Shown here: positions 55,934 to 64,000 of the stretch, in pieces
Numbering within the stretch: the first letter of the stretch is position 1
Layout: every line of letters starts with the position of its first letter
Origin: Nannochloris sp. 'desiccata'
Lineage: Eukaryota; Chlorophyta; Trebouxiophyceae; Chlorellales; Chlorellaceae
NCBI GenBank assembly: GCA_019044685.2
Contig: JAGTXX020000006.1
Span: 1,755,501-1,819,500 of the forward strand
Length of the DNA: 64,000 nucleotides
Direction: 5' to 3'
Translations under genes and position numbers: made by a program
The notes under the pieces: generated by a model
Databases searched by the model: none
What the model was told of the DNA's origin: nothing
The model's input: only the letters and a program-made list of their open reading frames with translations

Positions 55934-58464
55934 CTAGAACAACCTCAATTCTGCCATCGCCTCTCTCCGTTTTGGCGACCACCAAAACGCCAACCTCGCT
56001 GCTCCCTCTGTTCCAGGCAAGACCACGTCCCCTCCATAAACAGTCTCTAACAAACTCGGGCGAACACTCAATGCCGTTAGTGCCAATCCTTTTAAAGTGG
56101 AACGTTCCCCTTGGTCTTGAGGCACGTTTGTTGGATCCAAGGCAAACCTAAAATCTGCTCGAGCTCTAAACGGCCCCACAACCTGCTGCGCCAGAGAAAC
56201 ACTCAAAGCATGCCAACTCCCCCTTCCTTCAAGGGCAAACGCACGATGTTTGTCAGGGCGGTTAGATTCACTCAAGGCAGAAGAAATAATCCCAGCAGCA
56301 CCGGGGACGCTGCCCACTATGTGAGGTGAACTCAGCCCAACATCCAACCTTAAAGCCATAGCAGTATAATCAAAAACTGGCCTTGTAAATCGGCCTAATT
56401 GGCCTGAAATGCCAGTAGAAGCGAAGACACGTAATGCAGTGCCTTTCAAGTACGGTTCCCAGACATCGGCAAGCTGGGAGGAGAAACTGGCGCGGGAGGT
56501 CATGCTGCCCATCGATGCGGAGCGTCGGTGGTTTCCAGTATTTGGTGCAGGGCCAGGATTTTGATTAATTTGATGCTGATTTGACCCTGGAACAAGTGCG
56601 CGAACGTGAGGTAACGGCATACGTGCTAAACACCCCATCGCTGCGGTTAATTTAACATGAGGTTGAGCTAACAGCAACGAGTAAGGTTTCCGGCGAGGAG
56701 CTTGTTGCATGGATAATTGTTCGCTTAATCGTTGGAGAGACCCGTCTTGAACGTCACTGGTAACACGGCTGACGGTTTCTTTCAGTTGACGCAAAGCGAC
56801 GAGAGATTCTGCAATTACAGCAGAGACTGAATCGGAGGTCACTGGTAACAACCGCTGTGGTGCAGGTGAAGGGAGCGATGATGTTGAGACGGAAAGATCA
56901 GTAGCAACACTGGCACTGTTGTTATCAACAGAATCACGTTCATGGGGATGTGTTACTGCATGGAAAGCGTCACCTATTTTTACCAAGGGTGTAATAAAAT
57001 TCTCCAAGGAAAGGTGAGAACCTTGACGTTGTTGTTGCTCGTTTTGTTGTGGGGGCACAGAAGTAGTCGGCAAGGAAGCCTCGTCTTCTGACTGAGAAGT
57101 AGAACAAATCAGGCCAGCCAGATCATCTTGACTCTCGGCACCTTGTGCGTTTGAATCGACTAAATCAGCAGTTGCAGCGGTTGCTACTATTTCAGAAACA
57201 CGACCAGCGTTGTTTTCATTCTCGTCGGTTGTGTTCTGTGCTGCAGAAGCAGTCATAGCAGTTGGTGTAGGAGCAAATTGAGATACTGACGAAGAAGATG
57301 TTTCAATACTTGATAAGCCACTATTTGATACTACTGTTGCTGCTCCAGATCCTGATCCTGAGCCACCTTTCCACATGTAAGCCTCTCCTTCCACCGCCAC
57401 GGCGCCTTGAGCATGAAGCACCGTCCTGCATTGCTTCACTCTCTTCACCCCCATGGCACCAGTATTACTAGTACTAATGCGGTTACCAATACCACTCGTA
57501 CTAGGATTCGTACTACTGCTTTTTCCTTGCGCCTCCGTGAGGGGTGCCGTCACTTGATACAACCCTAATCTATATTGTAAGCCATCTGGTCTATCCAAGG
57601 ACGAAAGATCTAAAGAAACAGCCAAAGGAACACGTGCATAATCACCTGAGCTTTCTACGTAATCCATATTACGTCCAACGGTGGCGCTAAGGTCGTGACC
57701 CGGGAGAGATAGCCGTAATGTCCCGTGAGTGGCACAGCATTCCTCATCTGGCGGAGACGAGCTGCTACTCACATCTGCAATACCGATACTATTCCTGCTA
57801 CTGATGCCCTGTAAAGACTGTCGTCCTTCCTTTGGGTAAAACGTATCCCGTAGTAACAATGCATCTGGTGCTTCAACAACGCCGTTGAAAGTTAATCTAC
57901 TTCCTAGCTGAATTCTCGTTCGACCACACAACGCATAACTACTGAGATCTTTTAATGCCTTGAATTTGAGGCCATCACGAGTCGCAGAGGCATACATTCT
58001 TTGAGACTTGATACGACCACTGATGGTGGTCCACCAATTGCGGCCTCCTACTTTGGTTATAACACGATCAAGGACCTGAGATAAGGAAAAAGGAAAAAGA
58101 AGCGAGCGGTTTTCAGTATGACCCCAACACAAGAAAAATAGTTAAAAGTCAATCTTATATCTCTATATACCCGAAAGCTGGTATTCAAAGCAATTCTCTA
58201 CTTTAGTAAATAACTTACCAAGCCACCGCTGTTGCCATCGTATGAAGGAACAACAGGGAGTCTGAGAGCCTGGGCGGCGATCAATTGTTGTGATCGGGAG
58301 AGTCCCGAGGAGCCTGTGAGGTTAAGAGCAGGAGGCTCGCAGGGTAATTCCCATACTTGACCATCAATATATCTTGTAGAGTGTTCTGCAGACTCCCAGA
58401 ACTGGCTAGCGATAGCTTTTCGGCTCCCATGCCTGCTGCTTAACTTTTCTGCGACAACAGGCAT
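55934..58464 (-). CDS. TGD4: TGD4-like plastid outer-envelope lipid-transfer protein
   Basis: Exons 58219-58464 and 55934-58075 join in phase 0 (SGG-L/VLDRVITKVGGRNWW); 795 aa. TGD4 imports ER-derived phosphatidic acid into the chloroplast. The N-terminus has the family pattern: FWE near residue 23, an aligned IDGQ and LPVVPSYDGN, then GGRNWWTTISGRIKSQRM. A beta-rich C-terminal half includes RTRIQLGSRLTFNG, GRFTRPVFDYTAMALRLDVG and LLETVYGGDVVLPGTEGAAR. It is 300 residues longer than the Arabidopsis protein because of a Ser/Gln/Asn-rich insertion near residues 260-460. The assignment is by pattern, from a family that diverges quickly. Confidence 0.72.
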
Positions 58465-58721
58465 TCCGCGTGATGAACTCTAGATCTAGTTATCGAGCAT
58501 TTACTAAACAAAAAATATGGCTTTCAAGTTATCTGGCGAGGTAAAAAATTAACGAAAGCTATTCGAACTTTCTTCCCCACATCTTTGGCGATGGAAAACC
58601 CGGCCTGCTCAGAGCTTTTAGCACTCTTTAATCGCATTTGCGCGAGAGGAATTTAATTAACGCTGCCTGCTTGGCCTGCAGGACACCTTGGAACACTTGT
58701 ATTTACCCAGCCAAAACCTCG

Positions 58722-61700
58722 ATGTCACAGGAGGGTGCAGAGGCCGAAGGACGCTCCAAGCGTCAAGCAAAGGCCCCTGTATGGGTGCAAGAGGGTAAGT
58801 AATATATTTATTGATTTATTCAAGCTACTATCTGCTTGCAGAGATCTCACACGAGGAGATGATGTTGCAGGAATTAACATCGATGACGCTCTTGCTGGAG
58901 AAATGGCTGAAGAGCAGCCTCAAAAATATGTATTTAAACTCTTGCAGAAGGAAGATATTAATCGCGCCCTTGTAGGCCGTCAGGTGAGTGCAATGCGTTG
59001 GGTGTGGGCTTAATTCCCCCCTTGGCTACCCTTCGTCAAGAGTTGACAAAAAGCGAGCAAACCCTCACCGGTTGACCGTGATTCTCTTGCAGGTTTTCGT
59101 TTTCTGGGAGGATTATGATTTGTGGTATCGTGGGAAAATCAAAAAGATTGATTTCGAGACCTTGCAGGCAGTAATCTTCTACCCTGATACTGAAGAAGAA
59201 GAGCCTGATGCAGATCTTGGGGCTTTAGCAAACGCAAAACAGGTTGCTTTTAAGGAATCTCGCCCTCTTGATCACCAACTCGGGCTCAATGAGGTCGAGC
59301 ATTCAAAAGAATTTGCTGCAGCTGAAAAACGCAAGCGTGGTCGCCCACCCAAGGGCCAAGAGCGACCTCGTGACCCAAACACTGCGGACGACGGTGTATA
59401 TTACGATGACTTTGACGACGATGAAGAGCCTGCTCCTGAGGAATCTGACCCCTCGTACGATGGCCGGGGTAGAAAACGCGGCAAGGGTGAAGGTGGTGTC
59501 GATAGCAAGAGAAACGCCCGCGCTGGTGGCGGTGCCCGTGGCAAATATGATGAAGAAGACGAAGAAGCAGAAGGTCAACGACTGCTTGCCAGGGCTCAGG
59601 GTGGCCCTGCCAGGCCTGCTGGACTTCAGGATGATGCTGCTGTCCGTGATAAAGTGAGGAACGCCTTCACTCAGGTATTGGAGCAAGCCAAGGTAGAACA
59701 AGCTCCTCCGGCCCCTATGAACCCTATGGTTGGAGGTATGCCCGGTAGTATGCCTTTTAATATCTCCCCTGCACTTGCTGCTCAGATGATGGCAGCGAGT
59801 GCTGCTGGCATGCCCTTCATGGCTCCTCAGATGGGAGCAGCACCTGGTGGGGTTGTTGGCCCACAACCTGGTGCCGGTATGCCAATGAACCCGATGGGCA
59901 TGGCTGGTTTGCAAATGCCTATGGCCATGAATGCTCCAATTGCTCTCCCTGCGATGGTTGCCCCACCTCTGGTACCAGGTGCCGTGCCCCCTCCCGTTGC
60001 CCCTGCTCCTGTTGCGGAACCCATTGTTGCAGCGCCTCCTGCACCCCCTGCTGCTGAGGAACCTGCCGCTCCAGCTCCTGAAGCCGCTCCAGCTGCTGAA
60101 GCTGAGCCTGCTGTTGAACTTCCCAAGCCGGCTGTGGTTGCAAACGTTGTTGAGGATGAACTTGTACGGATGTACGGTGAGTAATTCAATTCTATCAATC
60201 TATTTTGAAAGTAACTATTTGACAGTACCCACAAAACCCCACACATTTTTTTTAAACGGAATAATAGCCAAGATGGAGTAGAATGGAGGGAAAATTTAGT
60301 ATTTTATGATCAAGTATCTCTGGTGTTGATATATTTGTTTGAGCTGTTGTTATTGTTTATCTATAACATAATTGCATCATCATCATAATAGAAATTCCTG
60401 AGAGAGAAAGCAGCCAATAAATACTTCATTGGCTGCGTTTCCCCCCCTCATCCCATCCTTCCCTCCACCCCGTCTCTCTTTTTTCTTTTTTCTCCACAAG
60501 ATCCATATTTTCCGCAACCCTCCATTCTATGACTCAAACATATGCACGCAAAGCATGTACTCATTCTGTTCTCTCCCTTTTTATTTTTGTAATCGCCACA
60601 GGCGGCACGACAAAGGAATATAAAGAAAAATCAAGAACGCTGGTCTTCAATTTAAAAGGCAATAAGGAGCTGCGAGCTCACGTACTGCGGGGTGACATCA
60701 CCCCAGCAGCATTTGTACGGATGACTGCCACGGAATTGGCGAATAAAGAACTGGCTGCCTATAGAATGAAGAAGGAGGAAGAAGCCTTGAAGATGTCGGT
60801 ACTCGACGCCGAGGCTGCGGCAAAGTTTTCAACTGCTGCAGCACTGGATGCAAGAGATACTTTGGCGCTACCAGCAGCTATTGTGACTGATAAATTACTC
60901 GCGGCGAGAGAAAAAGAAACTGCTGAAGGAGAGACTAATGATGGGGAAGATGCTGATGCACTGTCGCCGACTCGACATGGATCTGGTGGTGCCATGTTCT
61001 CTTCTGGTAGCCCACGTGGTGCTGCTGGAGGCAAATTGAGCTCTCCTTCTGGTCATAGCGGCGATCACGATGCGCATGACCATGAACGTGGACCTTCAAC
61101 AGCATCAAAGAGTGAAGCACCGGCGGCTCCTGCTGTGGCTATTGATTATGCCAGTGTGAAAGCACAAGCCGTTCAAACGAACAATTCCTTACCTCAAAGA
61201 CTCGATTCAGATATTTCACAGAAATTGGAACCGTTCTCTGGTGGTTCTGGCGGCCTGGAACGCTCTCCTGCTTCTGGTGGTGGTGGCGGCGGTGGGGGTA
61301 ATGGGGGAAGCGAGGAACGAAAACATAAAATCAAGCTGCCGGCGGTGGAGAATCTGACTCGTGTATTTCTTCCTGCCCGTTCTTTGAGTACATTACGCCC
61401 GAATATATGGTCTGGAAGTATTGTTGTGCCGGGTACAGGAGAGTATACTTTTACAGCAGATGCTCTAGCAGGCGGCCATGACTTGGCAGCGCTGCTCGGC
61501 CCAGCCAAGCTACAAGTCCGTGGCAGGCTGTCTATAAGTAATTTGATCAAATTCTTATGTGAGTTGCATTTATCAAAACATAGGTTAGCCATGCTCGGCG
61601 TGCTGCGCCCCCTTCCAACTGCTGAGCCCATGGATCGGGAAAGCATTAAAAGCCTGGTGTCTAGTTATGTTGGCCAAAGTCGCGCTGGGGTAGGAGAACC

Positions 61701-62265
61701 ACATAAAGGTGTTGAGGTATACCTCATCCCCCCTGGGGATCTTGCCAGCAGGCTGTTGGAAGCTGGCCAGGAAGTTGAGCGGGAGGTTGCAGCTGGCGGT
61801 GCTGTAGCTCGAGGGGTTTCAGTACCTACCACTTTGCTAGAAGATCAGATGGTAGCTATGGTTGTGTATAAAAAGGATGTGAAAGTACCTCCTGCGCTAT
61901 CGAATATGGCTATGATGACGTCATCTGGTATGCATACTAGTAGTAGGTACCCACCTCAATCCACTCTGCCGATGGTGTCAGCAGCTGCTGCTGCTGCTGC
62001 TGGTGGTGGTGGTGGTGGAGGATATGGGGCGCCTGGGGTAGTAGGGGCTCCCCCTCCGTACTCTGCGATGCCAGGAATGGCACCTTTGCCTATGGTAGGA
62101 GCAGGACAGATGCCTATGCAGCAACAACACCCTCCTCCTCCTGCCTCTGGCGGCGCTTCAGAGAATCTACCTACAGGGCTGGATTTCTCGGCGATCTCTG
62201 CGCTTGCAGCAGCGTTTGGGGTAGCTCCACAGCAGCCTGATGGACAGGGACCTCCACCACAATAA
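58722..62265 (+). CDS. Tudor-like / TFIIS central domain / SPOC domain transcription protein
   Basis: Exons 58722-58794, 58844-58983, 59093-60176 and 60602-62265 join in phase; 986 aa. A Tudor-like domain lies at about residues 70-125 (FVFWEDYDLWYRGKIKKID, VIFYPDTEEEE). A basic AT-hook-like KRKRGRPPKG follows, and then a Pro/Met/Gly-rich linker. Next is a TFIIS central domain (about 435-490: EYKEKSRTLVFNLKG, ELRAHVLRGDITPAAFVRMT, ELANKELA) and a SPOC domain (about 698-858: IWSGSIVV, RGRLSISNLIKFLCEL, VYLIPPGDLASRLL). The TFS2M plus SPOC pair is that of yeast Bye1 and animal PHF3/DIDO, which bind RNA polymerase II CTD; there the first domain is a PHD finger, here Tudor-like instead. The acceptor of exon 2 is the second AG of CAGAG, chosen by frame. 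Confidence 0.85.
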
Positions 62266-62597
62266 GACGGAGAACGAAGGAGACCTTTTAATTAAATAAT
62301 AACTTGCATTTCAATCATTCTATCCAGTTTTAAATTAAATGTAGTAACGTCTTCCTTTCTGCGTTTCTTCTATAGTTTTGGATTGGTTAGTAATTTGCAT
62401 GCAATTATGTAATCCACTATACATTACAATTATGATCAAAGTACAACGAGAAAGTGAACAGAGAGGAAACTGTGCTCTCATATATGATTATTCTTATGTA
62501 GCAGCTATCTAGATGGCGATATCATTTCTTCTTCTTCTTCTTCTTCTTCTTCTTCTTCTTCTTCTTCTTGATCGTCACTTGAATATAATTTCAAATT
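62266..62597. other. 332-bp convergent 3' spacer
   Basis: This lies between the stops of the SPOC gene and the S-formylglutathione hydrolase gene. It is AT-rich and contains the TTC microsatellite listed below. Confidence 0.6.
62526..62569 (+). repeat. (TTC)n microsatellite, about 15 copies
   Basis: 44 nt of uninterrupted TTC repeat, GAA on the other strand, about 30 bp from the stop of the esterase gene and within its 3' region. Confidence 0.95.
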
Positions 62598-63538
62598 TCA
62601 TTCTTTCTTCAAATGTTTGGCATGAAATTTGATATGCTCCTCAACAAAAGTCGCAATGAAAAAATAACTATGATCATACCCTACCCGTAAGTTTGATTTT
62701 ACATGCAATTTCCCAGCTGCAGCTTCTTCAAAAGCCCATGGATGCAGCTGTTCCTTTAAAAATTCATCATCGGTACCAGTATCAATTAAAACTTCAAACG
62801 AAGGGCCAGAGTACCTAGAAACAAGCTCAGTAGCATCATACTGTTTCCACTCTTCTTCATTAGCGCCTAAATAATTACGGAACGCTTTTTGACCCCAGGG
62901 TACCTTGCTGGGGTTGCAAATAGGCGCAAGGGCACTGGTAGATTTGAAGCTTGCCGGGTTTCTAAGGGCCAATGTAAGAGCACCGTGACCACCCATGCTA
63001 TGGCCGAAAATGGATGCAGTTTCCACATCCAAATTCTTATCAAGTCCCCGAAGTGCAGCAGGCAATTCATTCAGGATATAGTCGTACATCTGGTAATTTT
63101 TCGACCAAGGTTCAGCCGTAGCGTTCAAATAAAATCCGGCACCTGTTCCGAAATCCCAAGAATCCTCTTCTCCAGGAATACCTAGACCACGTGGGGAGGT
63201 ATCAGGCGTCACAATGGCGATATCGTGTTCAGAGGCAACGCGTTGGGCTCCTGCCTTTTGCATAAAGTTTTCATCTGTGCAGGTAAGGCCAGAGAGAAAG
63301 TATAAAACAGGGACAGGTCGAGTTTCTGCTTCTGGTGGGAAAAATACAGAGAATTTCATAGAGCAACCAAGGACAGTGCTCTCGTGTTTGTATTGACGGA
63401 CAAATCCGCCGTGACACTGGGGAGAAGAGATGGAAAAATAATTATTAACGCGGGAAGAAATGAACAACACGATCAGTTGAGATTGATTATCTAAGCCGTA
63501 AAAAGACCCACCTTGTTTTGCTTGATAAGCTCCGCCAT
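62598..63538 (-). CDS. S-formylglutathione hydrolase (esterase D)
   Basis: Exon 1 is 63512-63538 (27 nt, MAELIKQNK) and exon 2 is 62598-63416, joined in phase 0 as NK/CHGGFVRQYKH; 281 aa, equal to human esterase D. It hydrolyses S-formylglutathione to glutathione and formate, the last step of formaldehyde detoxification in the cytosol. The alpha/beta-hydrolase fold shows LYFLSGLTCTDENF (oxyanion region), the nucleophile elbow GHSMGGHGAL, the acid Asp in IDTGTDDEFL and His in VGYDHSYFF. The start was chosen because the out-of-frame longer reading has no homology, while the 27-nt exon gives the expected family N-terminus. Confidence 0.96.
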
Positions 63539-63739
63539 AGTTGTTAAACAAATCAATAAGTTGGATACACCGGTTGTTAGGTGCGGTAAACCTCAAATAA
63601 GAGCAAGCCATTTGCCCCTTTGAATCTGTTTAAGAAAGAATTTTAATAAAAATTCAAAAAATTCACTCACATTTTAGCAAACGAGACCTTGCACTGCAAA
63701 GTAATATAGACCATACAAAAGTTCCAGACTGTATTCAGG

Positions 63740-64000
63740 ATGCAGGAGGGTGGTATTGGTAAATTAGGAGGCAACAGCCTCGCAAAGGAGAAGGGTAAGA
63801 TCAATGCGTGTTGGGCGTCGGCAAAGAAGTAGATAATCTGCATTTAGTCCGTTAATTAAATACTAGACTAATTGATAATGTGCTTTGGCGTAATGCAGTG
63901 GCTCTTGAGGATTTCTTGCAAAACTACTTGTGGCTTGTCGTTGAGAATGGGGAGTCTCTTCAGAAGCCCAAATACATGGAGCAGCTGGTAAGTAATGAGT
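63740..64000 (+). CDS. First exons of a gene running off the right edge (possibly aquarius-like)
   Basis: Exons 63740-63794 (MQEGGIGKLGGNSLAKEK) and 63899-63987 join in phase 1 and the second ends at a GTAAGT donor at 63988. The second exon includes LEDFLQNYLWLV, which resembles a helix near the start of the spliceosomal helicase-like protein aquarius (SQYLENYLW). The match is short and lies closer to the N-terminus than in known aquarius proteins, so the name is a guess. The gene is divergent from the esterase gene, with 201 bp between starts. Confidence 0.4.

Noticed and set aside
60529..60601. ATG at 60529 as a separate start for the TFS2M-SPOC protein
   Set aside because: The TFIIS domain is joined in phase 1 to the preceding exon through a good donor (60177) and acceptor (60601); the stretch after the ATG has the pyrimidine-rich look of an intron end.

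Overview
This window is nuclear DNA from a photosynthetic eukaryote, most likely a unicellular green alga of prasinophyte or other chlorophyte type. The evidence is GT-AG introns (about 85-425 nt, most near 100-240), gene-dense packing on both strands, two green-lineage LHCI antenna genes (an Lhca1 type and an Lhca2/4 type), a TGD4-like plastid lipid-transfer protein and a plastid XK-1 type ribulose kinase. I cannot name the genus. Bacterial origin is excluded by the introns and gene content. I read about 26 protein genes and rebuilt exon chains by requiring GT-AG borders, matching phase and continuous family homology. Many first coding exons are very short (18-35 nt).

Layout. 0-5 kb: one minus-strand gene joining a processive cellulose-synthase-like GT2 to a GH9 cellulase domain, running off the left edge. 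5.9-9.7 kb: ribulose kinase and a WD40-less FAN/NSMAF-like BEACH protein, only 44 nt apart. 10-13.9 kb: UPF2. 14-14.9 kb: a divergent BUD31. 15-15.8 kb: a tentative small plus-strand gene whose intron holds GC-rich hairpins. 16.1-26.3 kb: full-length ATM kinase. 26.3-27.5 kb: an unexplained 1.2 kb spacer with a strong hairpin. 27.5-34.4 kb: Ap4A phosphorylase, secreted prolyl 4-hydroxylase with an ShK domain, cytochrome c heme lyase, MSI1/RBBP4 and a DUF1295 membrane protein. 34.7-37 kb: a divergent LHCI pair sharing a 246-bp promoter region.

37.2-64 kb: a transaldolase/FSA-like enzyme, CENP-C, RAE1, TMEM245/AI-2E-like and TMEM135-like membrane proteins, an Mpv17/PMP22 protein, RFC3, a cyclin F-like F-box/cyclin protein, EFG1, TGD4, a Tudor-TFS2M-SPOC transcription factor, S-formylglutathione hydrolase and the first exons of one further gene.

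Most genes are housekeeping: DNA damage and replication (ATM, RFC3), mitosis (CENP-C, RAE1, cyclin F), RNA handling (UPF2, BUD31, EFG1, TFS2M-SPOC), light harvesting, plastid lipid transport and cell-wall synthesis. Neighbours are not functionally clustered except the two LHCI genes. The strongest candidate for something undescribed is the GT2-GH9 fusion, whose GH9 domain starts in the same exon as the last GT2 membrane helix and is interrupted by a roughly 260-residue insert with seven DPF motifs. It also seems to lack the usual GH9 catalytic aspartate pair.
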